A stretch of 64,000 bases of DNA from Gaetbulibacter_B jejuensis (GTDB taxonomy: Bacteria > Bacteroidota > Bacteroidia > Flavobacteriales > Flavobacteriaceae). Shown here piece after piece: positions 43,249 through 52,924 of this stretch. How positions within the stretch are numbered: the stretch's first letter is position 1; each line of letters begins with the position of its first letter. The notes below the pieces were generated by a model. That model made no database searches and had not been told where the DNA came from. It saw only the letters and a program-made list of their open reading frames with translations. The translations under genes and the position numbers were made by a program. The DNA is taken from contig NZ_BAAAGF010000006.1 of NCBI RefSeq assembly GCF_039524015.1, forward strand, positions 1 to 64,000. The letters are read 5' to 3'.

Positions 43249-45234
43249 ATGAATTTAAAGTTATTTGTACTTTCTGCTTTTTTTTGTTTCACAGCATTTA
43301 GTGTTGCCCAAACAAATAAGCAAGATGTATTGTTTACAGTTGATGGAGATCCTGTAAAAGCATCAGAGTTTATTAGAGTTTACAATAAAAATCTTGAATT
43401 GGTAAAAGACGAATCTCAAAAAGATGTAGATGAGTATTTAAAATTGTTTATCAATTATAAGCTTAAGATAAAAGAAGCAAAACGATTAGGATTAGATGAG
43501 AATGCTAATTATAAAAGAGAATTTTTAAACTATAAAAAACAGCTTACCAAAAACTATTTAACCGATAACAAAGTAACTGATGCTTTGGTTAAAGAGGCTT
43601 ATGATCGTTTGGCTTACGATGTAAAAGTATCTCATATTTTATTCAGATTTGATACTTCAAATACTGATACTACTGCTGTTTACAATGACTTGTTAGAGCT
43701 TAGAAAACGTGCACAAAAAGAAGGTTTTGAAACGGTTTTTAACGATTTAAATGCAAACTACAAGCAGCAAAACTCACGAGCGTTAAATTATAAGGGTTAC
43801 GAAACTTACGCTGAGCATTTAGGCTATTTTTCGGCATTTAAAATGGTTTACGATTTTGAAAATGTAGCTTACAATACAAATGTTGGAGAGGTATCGATGC
43901 CATTTAGAAGTAGTTTTGGATATCATATTTTAAAGGTAGAAGACAAGAGACCATCAAGAGGAGAGGTTACAGTTAAGCATATAATGGTGTCAAACAAGCA
44001 AATGGATTCTACTTTAAAACCAGAAGTACGTATCAACGAACTGTATAAAAAGATTGAACAAGGAGAGAGTTTTGAAATGTTGGCTAAACAATTTTCGGAC
44101 GATAAAAGTTCATCAGGAAAAGGAGGATTATTATCACCATTTAAAAGCGGTCAATTAAGCTCAACAGCTTTTGAAGATGGTGCATTTGCTCTTAAAAATG
44201 CTGGTGATATTTCTGAGCCTTTTCAATCAGAATACGGTTGGCACATAGTTAAGCTAGTGGATAAAAAACCGTTAGATGCTTTTGATGTTATGAAACCTGA
44301 ATTAGAACAAAGGGTTAAGCGCGATTCTCGTTCAGCATTAATAAATACAGCATTAACCGAAAAATTGAAATCCAGCTACAAGATTACTGAAAACGAAAAA
44401 GCCTTAACTTATTTTGAAACCTTAATTGTTGATGATTTTTTCAAAGGCGCTTGGAATGTTCCCTCAGGTTTTGATGCTAAGAAAAACTTTTTAGTTATTG
44501 GAAATACTGAGTTTAGTTATGGCGATTTTGCTAACCATCTTAAAAGTGTACAAAGAGGGTATTTAGGTAAAAACGTTTCGCCAAAAGATGTTATTTCTAA
44601 AGAATACAACGCTTTTTTAGATGCTAACCTTATTAAATACAGAGAAGATAATCTTGAGTTTGAAGATGAAAATTTTGCATTTATTTTAAACGAATACAGA
44701 GATGGATTGTTATTGTTTGACCTTATGGAAAAACAAGTGTGGAATGCAGCAGTAAAAGATACTGTTGGTCTTGAGGCTTATTACAATAAAAATTCTTCAA
44801 ACTACGTTTGGGAAAATAGAATTGATGGAGTAGTTGCAACTGCTGCAAAAAAGAAAGATGTTTCTAAAGTGATAGACCTTTTTAAAGCTGGTAAAACTGT
44901 GGATGAGATAAATACTCAACTTAATACTGATAAAGAACAAAAAGTGATTTTTACAAGAGGTATTATGGACACACAACACCAATCTTTACCAAAAGATTTT
45001 GAATACAAAGAAGGACTTTCAAAAATTTACAATTACAATGGAGCTTACCATGTTATAAAAGTAGATAAAGTACTTCCTAAGAGTACAAAAACTTTTGAAG
45101 AGGCAAAAGGTATGGTTATAAGCGATTATCAAAACTACATTGAACAAAACTGGTTACAAAGCCTAAATGAAACCTATAAAGTAGAAGTTGATAATGCTGT
45201 TTTAGAAAAGGTAAAATCTCAAATTTTAAACTAA
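43249..45234 (+). CDS. Periplasmic peptidyl-prolyl isomerase with two PpiC domains
   Basis: 661 residues. A signal peptide (to FSVAQ), a SurA-like N-terminal helical region (about 25-120) and two parvulin domains at about 120-232 (VSHILFRFD to YHILKVEDKRP) and 238-345 (VKHIMVSN to WHIVKLVDKKP). A long C-terminal region contains a further degenerate parvulin-like part. It is an envelope folding factor, first of three such genes followed by moxR, with gaps of 2 bases or less throughout. Confidence 0.92.
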   Translation: MNLKLFVLSAFFCFTAFSVAQTNKQDVLFTVDGDPVKASEFIRVYNKNLELVKDESQKDVDEYLKLFINYKLKIKEAKRLGLDENANYKREFLNYKKQLTKNYLTDNKVTDALVKEAYDRLAYDVKVSHILFRFDTSNTDTTAVYNDLLELRKRAQKEGFETVFNDLNANYKQQNSRALNYKGYETYAEHLGYFSAFKMVYDFENVAYNTNVGEVSMPFRSSFGYHILKVEDKRPSRGEVTVKHIMVSNKQMDSTLKPEVRINELYKKIEQGESFEMLAKQFSDDKSSSGKGGLLSPFKSGQLSSTAFEDGAFALKNAGDISEPFQSEYGWHIVKLVDKKPLDAFDVMKPELEQRVKRDSRSALINTALTEKLKSSYKITENEKALTYFETLIVDDFFKGAWNVPSGFDAKKNFLVIGNTEFSYGDFANHLKSVQRGYLGKNVSPKDVISKEYNAFLDANLIKYREDNLEFEDENFAFILNEYRDGLLLFDLMEKQVWNAAVKDTVGLEAYYNKNSSNYVWENRIDGVVATAAKKKDVSKVIDLFKAGKTVDEINTQLNTDKEQKVIFTRGIMDTQHQSLPKDFEYKEGLSKIYNYNGAYHVIKVDKVLPKSTKTFEEAKGMVISDYQNYIEQNWLQSLNETYKVEVDNAVLEKVKSQILN

Positions 45235-45236
45235 TT

Positions 45237-46091
45237 TTGATTAAACGTTTTAGCGTTATTATAATAACTTTTGTGTGTGTTTTGTCCTGTGATTTTTTTA
45301 AAAAGACAGAAGATAGAACTCCTATTGCTCGTGTTAACGAAACCTATCTTTACGAAGAAGATATAAAAGATTTAGTAGCTGAAGGAACTTCGGTAGAAGA
45401 TAGCACGCTATTAGTTAACAACTACATTACACGTTGGGCAACCCAATTATTGTTGGTTGAAGGTGCTGAACGTAACTTGCCTGAAACCACACAAAATAAT
45501 TTCAATAAATTAGTAAGTCAATATAAAAAGGACTTGTTTACAAAAGCCTATTTAGATGCTTTAGTAAAGAAAAATATTGATACAACGGTAAGTCAGTCTG
45601 AAGCTGATACAGTATATTCAAAAAACAAAGAAACATTTAAGCTTAACGAAGAACTTGTAAAGTTTAGATATATCAATATTCCTCAAAATGCAATTAATCT
45701 TGACGATATAGAAAAACGTTTTAAACGTTTTGATACTAATGATAAAAGATATTTAGATTCTATTTCGGTTCAGTTTAAATCCTACTCGTTAAACGACTCT
45801 GTTTGGGTAAAAACCTCACAAGTTATTGAGAAGGTACCAGTTTTAAATGCAGAGAATAAAAAAGAACTGTTAAAAAAATCTAATTTTTTACAACTCAAAG
45901 ATTCATTACACCTATATTTGATGCAAATTAATGATGTATTACTGCAAAATGATTATGCTCCATTAGAGTATGTAAAACCTACCATTAATCAAATAATAAT
46001 AAATAAAAGGAAGTTAGAGCTTATAAAGCAACTTGAAAAAGATATTACCAAAGATGCAATTAAAAACAATCAATTTGAAATTTTTAACTAA
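45237..46091 (+). CDS. PPIase/SurA-related lipoprotein, TTG start
   Basis: 284 residues beginning at TTG 45237, two bases after the preceding stop; no ATG gives the signal peptide. Lipobox VCVLSC (Cys18). A SurA-like chaperone N-domain (about 30-135, with ARVNETYLYEEDI) and a C-terminal helical part follow; a parvulin catalytic core is not evident. Probably an outer-membrane-biogenesis chaperone tied to its neighbours. The following SurA gene overlaps its 3' end by 38 bases. Confidence 0.85.
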   Translation: MIKRFSVIIITFVCVLSCDFFKKTEDRTPIARVNETYLYEEDIKDLVAEGTSVEDSTLLVNNYITRWATQLLLVEGAERNLPETTQNNFNKLVSQYKKDLFTKAYLDALVKKNIDTTVSQSEADTVYSKNKETFKLNEELVKFRYINIPQNAINLDDIEKRFKRFDTNDKRYLDSISVQFKSYSLNDSVWVKTSQVIEKVPVLNAENKKELLKKSNFLQLKDSLHLYLMQINDVLLQNDYAPLEYVKPTINQIIINKRKLELIKQLEKDITKDAIKNNQFEIFN

Positions 46092-47505
46092 TACAAAGTT
46101 TCTGTTTACAGTAACAACACTGCTTGGATTTACATTTGCCAATGCTCAAGAAATTATCGAAGAAAAAGAAGCGGTAAAGTCTGTAGATACTGTTAATACT
46201 GCTAACCAACGTAAAAAAATAGATGGTGTAGCAGCAGTAGTTGGAGACTATGTGGTATTAGACTCCGATTTAGACAAGGAAATCATTCAGTTACAACAAA
46301 GAGGAGTTTCAGCTAGCGAAATGCCTTCACGCTGTCAGTTGTTTGGTAAGCTGTTAGAAGATAAACTGTATGCACATCATGCTATTCAAGATAGTATTGT
46401 GGTAAATGAGTTGGAAATCCGTTCTAACATCGACCAGCAAATGAGCTATTTAATGGAGCAAATTGGTTCAATGGAAGAGATCTTAAAATTCTATAATAAA
46501 GACTCTGAAGAAAGCCTAAGAGAAGAAATTTTTGAAATCAACAAAAACGGAAAGCTTGCAATGGAAATGCAGCGTAAAATTGTTGAGGATATTGAAGTAA
46601 CTCCAGAAGAAGTACGTGAGTATTTCAACGAAATCCCTGAAGAGGAACGACCAATTTTTGGTACTGAATTAAAAGTGGCTCAAATAGTAGTAATCCCTAA
46701 AGTATCTGAAGAGGAAAAACAAAAGGTAATTGACAGATTAAGAGAATTTAAAGCTGATGTTATCGAAAATGGAGCGAGTTTCACAACAAAAGCTGTATTT
46801 TATTCTGATGATGTTGCCTCTCGTAAAGATGGTGGAAAATACTCTTTAAATAAGAAAAGACCTCAAATGGTAAAAGAGTTTAGAGATGTTGCTTTCTCTT
46901 TACAGGAAGGTGAAATTTCTGAGCCTTTTGAAACCGATTTTGGATACCATATCATTTACCTTGAAAAAATTAGAGGTCAAATTTACGATGTAAGACACAT
47001 TCTTTTACGTCCTGAAATTACACAAGAAGCAATTCAAGAAGCTAAAGATAAAATAGAATTAATTAGACAACGTATAGTTGATGGCGAAATCACTTTTGCT
47101 GATGCAGCAAGAGAAATGAGTGATGAAAAAGAAACCAGACAAGATGGTGGGCAATTAATTAATCCAAAAACTCAAGATTTCAATTTTGAGTTAACTAAAA
47201 TGGATCCTGAATTATATACTCAAATTCAAAACTTAAAAGACAACGAAATAAGTTTAGTGTATCAAGATGAAGATAGAGTAAACCGTATTAAGTTTAAAAT
47301 CTTGACGGTTACTGATAGAATTGATGAGCATAAAGCCGATTTTGCTAAAGATTATTTAAAAATTAAAAGTTTAGCTGAACAAGACAAGCAGTACAAAGCA
47401 ATTGACAAGTGGCTAGATGAAAAAATATTGGATACTTATATAAAAGTTAATGGTGAATATAGAGATTGTGAATTTAGCAGCAATTGGTTAAAAAAAGAAG
47501 AATAA
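46054..47505 (+). CDS. surA: SurA-type periplasmic chaperone / peptidyl-prolyl isomerase
   Basis: 483 residues from ATG 46054, overlapping the previous gene by 38 bases; the TTG at 46033 is less likely. Signal peptide to FANAQ. SurA N-terminal domain (VAAVVGDYVVLDSDLDKEI, about 58-76) and two parvulin domains (about 195-305, ending FGYHIIYLEKI; and about 308-410, beginning YDVRHILLRPEI). It escorts outer-membrane proteins across the periplasm. moxR starts one base after its stop. Confidence 0.92.
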   Translation: MQLKTINLKFLTNTKFLFTVTTLLGFTFANAQEIIEEKEAVKSVDTVNTANQRKKIDGVAAVVGDYVVLDSDLDKEIIQLQQRGVSASEMPSRCQLFGKLLEDKLYAHHAIQDSIVVNELEIRSNIDQQMSYLMEQIGSMEEILKFYNKDSEESLREEIFEINKNGKLAMEMQRKIVEDIEVTPEEVREYFNEIPEEERPIFGTELKVAQIVVIPKVSEEEKQKVIDRLREFKADVIENGASFTTKAVFYSDDVASRKDGGKYSLNKKRPQMVKEFRDVAFSLQEGEISEPFETDFGYHIIYLEKIRGQIYDVRHILLRPEITQEAIQEAKDKIELIRQRIVDGEITFADAAREMSDEKETRQDGGQLINPKTQDFNFELTKMDPELYTQIQNLKDNEISLVYQDEDRVNRIKFKILTVTDRIDEHKADFAKDYLKIKSLAEQDKQYKAIDKWLDEKILDTYIKVNGEYRDCEFSSNWLKKEE

Positions 47506-47506
47506 T

Positions 47507-48460
47507 ATGTCTGACGTAGCAGCTGTAGAACAGTTTGTAAAAAAATATCAAGCCCTAAAAAGTGAAATAGCCAAAGTAATTATTGGTCAAGATGAAGTAG
47601 TAAACCAAATCTTGATTTCAATATTTTCAGGAGGACACTCTTTATTGATTGGAGTTCCTGGTTTAGCTAAAACCTTAATGGTAAATACCATTGCTCAAGC
47701 TTTAGGATTAGATTTCAAACGTATACAGTTTACACCAGATTTAATGCCAAGTGATATTCTTGGAAGCGAAATTCTTGATGAAAACCGTCAGTTTAAATTC
47801 ATAAAAGGACCTATTTTCGCTAACATTATTCTTGCTGATGAGATTAACCGTACACCTCCAAAAACGCAAGCTGCTTTATTAGAAGCAATGCAAGAGCGTG
47901 CAGTAACGGTTGCAGGTCATCATTACAAACTAAATTTACCATACTTTGTATTAGCAACACAAAACCCAATTGAGCAAGAAGGAACTTATCCTTTACCAGA
48001 AGCGCAATTAGACCGTTTTATGTTTGCAATTAATCTAGAATATCCATCTTTTGCTGAAGAAGTTGAAGTTGTAAAAGCCACTACAACTGATGTTGCTAAA
48101 ACAGTAAACGCTTTATTTACTGCACAAGAAATTATAGATTTTCAAAATTTAATACGTCGTATTCCTGTTGCTGATAACGTGATAGAATATGCTGTTGGTA
48201 TGGTTGGAAAAACGAGACCAAATGCATCTACAGCTTCTGATTTGGTTAAGGAGTTTGTAGATTGGGGAGCAGGACCAAGAGCGTCTCAAAACTTAATTCT
48301 TGCTGCAAAAACACATTCTGCAATACACGGAAAATTCTCCCCAGATATTGAAAATGTTCAAGCTGTTGCTACAGGTATCCTTAGACATAGAATTATTAAA
48401 AACTACAAAGCCGAAGCAGAAGGTGTTACCGATGAGCAAATTATAAAAAGCTTGTTCTAA
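47507..48460 (+). CDS. MoxR family AAA ATPase
   Basis: 317 residues. Walker A GVPGLAKT (about 50-57), Walker B ILADEINR (about 110-117), sensor 1 ATQNPIEQEGTYPLPEAQLD and arginine-finger regions typical of MoxR. These ATPases act as chaperones for cofactor insertion or complex assembly, normally with VWA-domain partners; none follows directly here. It closes the SurA/PPIase operon. Confidence 0.93.
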   Translation: MSDVAAVEQFVKKYQALKSEIAKVIIGQDEVVNQILISIFSGGHSLLIGVPGLAKTLMVNTIAQALGLDFKRIQFTPDLMPSDILGSEILDENRQFKFIKGPIFANIILADEINRTPPKTQAALLEAMQERAVTVAGHHYKLNLPYFVLATQNPIEQEGTYPLPEAQLDRFMFAINLEYPSFAEEVEVVKATTTDVAKTVNALFTAQEIIDFQNLIRRIPVADNVIEYAVGMVGKTRPNASTASDLVKEFVDWGAGPRASQNLILAAKTHSAIHGKFSPDIENVQAVATGILRHRIIKNYKAEAEGVTDEQIIKSLF

Positions 48461-48519
48461 TTTAATTCACTTCAATTATCCAGTAAATTGCTTATTTTTA
48501 AAAAGAATAAGCGGCTTTA

Positions 48520-49632
48520 ATGCGTTCCAAAAGAGTTTATGGTTTAGATGTTATTAGGTCTATTGCTATCAGTTTGGTAGTAATATCGCATTGTACATTT
48601 TTATTTTATACAGAAACCAATAACCCAATTATACTTTTTACAAGAACTTTAGGAGCTGTAGGAGTAGATTTATTCTTTGTACTCAGTGGTTATTTAATTG
48701 GAGGACTGCTGCTAAAAAATATTGAGTCTGGTAAGACTTCATTTTCTGATTTAATAACCTTCTGGAAAAGACGTTGGCTTAGGACATTGCCTAATTACTT
48801 TTTGGTATTAGTGCTTAATGTCGTTTTACTGCTAATTCTTGGTGATGCACTACCTAAAAGTTTATGGCTTTACATTCCGTTTTTACAAAACTTTATAAAT
48901 CCACATCCTGATTTTTTTACAGAAGCTTGGAGTTTATCCATTGAAGAGTATGCTTATTTACTACTTCCTTTTTTGCTGTATCTGTCTTTTTTTATGTTTA
49001 AAAAGCAGCATAAAAAGTTGTTTTTAAAGGTGACGCTCATTATGATAGTTGCACTTTTCGCTTTCAAAATAAGTTACTATTTCAATACTCATGTTACTAG
49101 TTATAAAGATTGGAGCTCAGGGTTTAGAAAAGTAGTGTTATATAGAATGGATGCTATCTATTTTGGGTTTTTATTAGTCTATATAATGAATACTTATGCT
49201 ACGTTTTTTAAACAAAACCGAAAAATTTGTATTAGTATCGCATGTACTGTTTTTGGAGGAACCCATCTCTTGATTTACCATTATAGTTTGCTGCCTCAAA
49301 CGCATTTAGGATTTTATGTGTTTTTTTATTTGCCTATAGTAGTGCTAAGTTGTGCTTTGTTGTTTCCGTATTGTATTCAATTAAAACAACATAAGTTTTT
49401 TGGCAAGGTCTTTTACTTTTTAAGTACACGATCGTATGCTATTTATTTAGTGAATTATTCTTTGATTCTGCTAAGTATTCAAAGGAATTTTAAAATAGAG
49501 CAATTAGCTTTTTTTGAAAAAGGTTTACTGTTGCTTTTGTTCTTGGTATTAACTTTAAGTATGTCGCAAATGATCTATGCGTTTTTTGAACGACCAATAT
49601 TATTTTATAGAGATAAACATGTAGGTGATTAG
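48520..49632 (+). CDS. Acyltransferase, OafA/YrhL family
   Basis: 370 residues with about ten membrane helices. Acyltransferase 3 signatures: GLDVIRSIAISLVVISHC (catalytic-type His), DLFFVLSGYLIGG and EAWSLSIEEYAYLLLPF. Transfers acyl groups, often acetyl, to surface polysaccharides or lipids. It is isolated between moxR and acnB, 59 bases after moxR. Confidence 0.9.
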   Translation: MRSKRVYGLDVIRSIAISLVVISHCTFLFYTETNNPIILFTRTLGAVGVDLFFVLSGYLIGGLLLKNIESGKTSFSDLITFWKRRWLRTLPNYFLVLVLNVVLLLILGDALPKSLWLYIPFLQNFINPHPDFFTEAWSLSIEEYAYLLLPFLLYLSFFMFKKQHKKLFLKVTLIMIVALFAFKISYYFNTHVTSYKDWSSGFRKVVLYRMDAIYFGFLLVYIMNTYATFFKQNRKICISIACTVFGGTHLLIYHYSLLPQTHLGFYVFFYLPIVVLSCALLFPYCIQLKQHKFFGKVFYFLSTRSYAIYLVNYSLILLSIQRNFKIEQLAFFEKGLLLLLFLVLTLSMSQMIYAFFERPILFYRDKHVGD

Positions 49633-49816
49633 GTTGTTCGATAGAAAAAACTACAATAAAGACTCGTTCTAAATAAGGTGAATTGTTAAATTTTTGTTCA
49701 ACTAATAATTTAAAAGCTAATTTTTTACCTTAAACGTTGTTTTGTTATTGTTTCGTGGTTTATTTTCAAAGAAAATGCAATTTCGTTGCATATTTTAAAA
49801 TGCATATTAAAATTCG

Positions 49817-49824
49817 TAATTTTG
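49817..49824 (+). promoter_or_regulatory. -7 box of acnB
   Basis: TAATTTTG fits TAnnTTTG, predicting a leader of about 65 bases before the ATG at 49897. No clear TTTG at the expected distance. The surrounding 49633-49896 has no gene. Confidence 0.45.
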
Positions 49825-49842
49825 CTGTCTGTTTTAAATAAA

Positions 49843-49868
49843 GTAATGCTTATGTGCATTACGTTTTT
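49843..49868 (+). promoter_or_regulatory. Hairpin in the acnB leader
   Basis: GTAATGC (49843-49849) pairs with GCATTAC (49856-49862), loop TTATGT, followed by GTTTTTT: terminator-like and downstream of the predicted acnB promoter, so a candidate attenuator. It could instead be a late terminator for the acyltransferase gene. Confidence 0.45.
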
Positions 49869-49896
49869 TACAATAATAAAATATATATAAACATAT

Positions 49897-52677
49897 ATGC
49901 AAACATACAACGACTACCTTAAAGAAATTGAAGCTCGTAAACTTCAAGGATTACATCCAAAGCCTATTGATGGCGCAGAATTATTAAGCGAAATTATAGC
50001 ACAAATAAAAGATGAAAATAACGAGCATAGAAAAGATTCTTTAAACTTTTTTATATATAACGTTTTACCAGGTACTACAAGTACTGCACGTGTAAAAGCA
50101 GACTTTTTAAAAGAAATTATTTTAGGTGAAACTAAAGTAGAAGAAATTACTTCAGAATTTGCTTTCGAGCAATTATCTCACATGAAAGGTGGACCATCTG
50201 TAGAAGTACTTTTGGATTTAGCTTTAGGTGAAGATAAAGCAATTGTTGAAGCTGCAGCTAAAGTATTAAAAACACAAGTGTTTTTATACGAAGCAGATAC
50301 TGAGCGATTAGAACAAGCAATGAAATCTGGTAGCGCGATAGCAAAAGAGATAATTGAGAGTTATGCACAAGCAGAATTTTTTACAAAACTTCCAGAAGTT
50401 CAAGAAGAAATTCAAGTAGTAACTTATGTTGCTGGTGTTGGTGATATTTCAACAGATTTATTATCACCTGGTGCAGATGCGCACTCAAGATCAGATCGTG
50501 AGTTACATGGGCAATCTATCTTTGAGCATAACAAAGACATGCAACAAGAAGTTTTAGCTTTAAAAGAGCAGCATCCAGATAAACGTATTATGCTTATTGC
50601 AGAAAAAGGAACAATGGGTGTAGGATCGTCTCGTATGTCTGGTGTAAATAACGTGGCATTATGGACAGGTATTCCATCATCACCTTATGTACCGTTTATC
50701 AATATTGCACCTGTAATCGCTGGAACAAATGGTATTGCACCAATTTTCTTAACTACAGTTGGTGTAACTGGAGGAATTGGAATTGACCTTAAAAACTGGG
50801 TAAAACAAAAAGACGAAAACGGTAACACAGTTGTAGACGCAGATGGTGAGCCAATTTTAAAAGAGGTATATTCTGTAAAAACTGGTACGGTTTTAACAAT
50901 TAATACAAAAGAGAAAAAATTATATAACGGAGACCAAGAGCTTAAAGATATTTCTACAGCATTAACACCACAAAAAATGGAGTTTATCAAAGCTGGTGGA
51001 TCTTATGCTGTGGTTTTTGGTAAAAAATTACAAACTTTTGCTTGTAAAGTTTTAGGTATCGAAATTCCTCAAGTGTACGCAGCATCTAAAGAAATTACTG
51101 TAGAAAACCAAGGGTTAACAGCAGTAGAAAAAATCTTCAATAAAAACGCTGTTGGTACAACTCCAGGAAAAACATTACACGCTGGATCTAACGTTCGTGT
51201 AGAAGTAAACATTGTAGGTTCTCAAGATACTACAGGTTTAATGACGTCTCAAGAATTAGAAATGATGGCAGCAACCGTAATTTCACCAATCGTAGATGCT
51301 GGTTACCAATCAGGTTGTCATACAGCTTCAGTTTGGGATGACAAATCAAAAGCTAACATTCCGCGTTTAATGAAATTTATGAACGATTTCGGTTTAATTA
51401 CTGGTCGTGATCCAAAAGGTCATTATCACGCAATGACAGACGTAATTCATAAAGTATTAAACGATATTACGGTAGACGATTGGGATATTATCATTGGTGG
51501 AGATTCGCACACACGTATGTCTAAAGGTGTTGCTTTTGGTGCCGATTCTGGTACTGTAGCATTAGCTTTAGCAACTGGTGAAGCAACAATGCCAATTCCA
51601 GAGTCTGTAAAAGTAACGTTTAAAGGTAACATGAGAAGCTTCATGGATTTCCGTGATGTGGTACATGCAACGCAACAACAAATGTTAAAGCAATTTGATG
51701 GCGAAAACGTATTCCAAGGTCGTGTTATCGAAGTACACATTGGTACGTTAACATCAGATCAAGCCTTTACATTTACAGATTGGACTGCAGAGATGAAAGC
51801 GAAAGCGTCTATCTGTATTTCTGAAGAAGAAACCTTAATCGAATCTTTAGAAATTGCTAGAGATCGTATCCAAATCATGATTAAAAAAGGTATGGATAAC
51901 GAAAAGCAAATGTTACAAGGTTTAGTAGATAAAGCAAACAACAGAATAGAAGAGCTTAAATCTGGTTCTAAGCCAGCATTAAAGCCAGATGCAGATGCTA
52001 AATATTATGCAGAAGTGGTTATCGATTTAGATGAAATTGCAGAACCAATGATTGCAGATCCAGATGTAAACAACGAAGATCCTTCAAGACGTTATACACA
52101 CGATACTATTCGTCCATTATCATACTATGGCGGAACTAAAAAAGTAGATTTAGGTTTCGTTGGATCTTGTATGGTACATAAAGGTGATATGAAAATTTTA
52201 GCGCAAATGCTAAAAAATATCGAAGCTCAACATGGTAAAGTAGAATTTAAAGCACCATTAGTTGTAGCGCCACCAACATACAATATTGTTGATGAATTAA
52301 AAGCTGAAGGAGATTGGGAAGTATTACAAAAGTACTCAGGATTCGAGTTTAACGATGATGCACCAAAAGCAGCTGCACGTACTAAATACGAAAACATGTT
52401 GTATTTAGAACGTCCTGGTTGTAACCTTTGTATGGGTAACCAAGAAAAAGCTGAGCCTGGAGATACAGTAATGGCAACATCAACACGTTTATTCCAAGGT
52501 CGTGTTGTAAAGGATGCTGATGGTAAAAAAGGTGAATCATTATTATCATCAACACCAGTTGTAGTATTATCAACTATTCTAGGTCGTACACCAACTATGC
52601 AAGAATACGAAGCTGCTGTAGATGGAATAGTATTAACCAAGTTTAAGCCATCTCAAAAACAATTAGTAATGGCGTAA
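49897..52677 (+). CDS. acnB: Aconitate hydratase B (bifunctional with 2-methylisocitrate dehydratase)
   Basis: 926 residues. AcnB architecture: N-terminal HEAT-like domain (about 1-160), swivel domain placed before the catalytic domains (about 165-380, GVGDISTDLLSPGADAHSRS, KGTMGVGSSRMSG), then Fe-S catalytic domains with GGDSHTRMSKGV, GSCMVHKGD and CNLCMGNQ supplying the 4Fe-4S Cys. Interconverts citrate and isocitrate in the TCA cycle. Followed by a strong terminator and a second aconitase gene. Confidence 0.97.
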   Translation: MQTYNDYLKEIEARKLQGLHPKPIDGAELLSEIIAQIKDENNEHRKDSLNFFIYNVLPGTTSTARVKADFLKEIILGETKVEEITSEFAFEQLSHMKGGPSVEVLLDLALGEDKAIVEAAAKVLKTQVFLYEADTERLEQAMKSGSAIAKEIIESYAQAEFFTKLPEVQEEIQVVTYVAGVGDISTDLLSPGADAHSRSDRELHGQSIFEHNKDMQQEVLALKEQHPDKRIMLIAEKGTMGVGSSRMSGVNNVALWTGIPSSPYVPFINIAPVIAGTNGIAPIFLTTVGVTGGIGIDLKNWVKQKDENGNTVVDADGEPILKEVYSVKTGTVLTINTKEKKLYNGDQELKDISTALTPQKMEFIKAGGSYAVVFGKKLQTFACKVLGIEIPQVYAASKEITVENQGLTAVEKIFNKNAVGTTPGKTLHAGSNVRVEVNIVGSQDTTGLMTSQELEMMAATVISPIVDAGYQSGCHTASVWDDKSKANIPRLMKFMNDFGLITGRDPKGHYHAMTDVIHKVLNDITVDDWDIIIGGDSHTRMSKGVAFGADSGTVALALATGEATMPIPESVKVTFKGNMRSFMDFRDVVHATQQQMLKQFDGENVFQGRVIEVHIGTLTSDQAFTFTDWTAEMKAKASICISEEETLIESLEIARDRIQIMIKKGMDNEKQMLQGLVDKANNRIEELKSGSKPALKPDADAKYYAEVVIDLDEIAEPMIADPDVNNEDPSRRYTHDTIRPLSYYGGTKKVDLGFVGSCMVHKGDMKILAQMLKNIEAQHGKVEFKAPLVVAPPTYNIVDELKAEGDWEVLQKYSGFEFNDDAPKAAARTKYENMLYLERPGCNLCMGNQEKAEPGDTVMATSTRLFQGRVVKDADGKKGESLLSSTPVVVLSTILGRTPTMQEYEAAVDGIVLTKFKPSQKQLVMA

Positions 52678-52698
52678 CAGTCATAACAACTTATATTC

Positions 52699-52730
52699 AA
52701 AAGCCCGAATTTAAAAATTCGGGCTTTTTT
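52699..52730 (+). terminator. acnB terminator
   Basis: AAAAGCCCGAATTT pairs with AAATTCGGGCTTTT around a 2-base core, followed by T-run. Strong intrinsic terminator 21 bases after the acnB stop. Confidence 0.92.
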
Positions 52731-52924
52731 ATTAACCTTTTTTTATGATAGTTTGAGTTGAATTTTATTAAATTATCGCTACTACGTTATGGTTGCAATA
52801 TTATGCTTTAAAGGCAATGTAACTTATAACAAATCTAAATTAAAGTGATATCTTACTTAAATAAAAAGGCGTGTCACTTTTTTTTAATAATTTTAATACG
52901 TAAACACTATAAAAGAAGATTTAT

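Noticed and set aside
49725..49910. Minus-strand ORF upstream of acnB
   Set aside because: Made of AT-rich leader sequence, low-complexity product, and overlaps the predicted acnB promoter and start.
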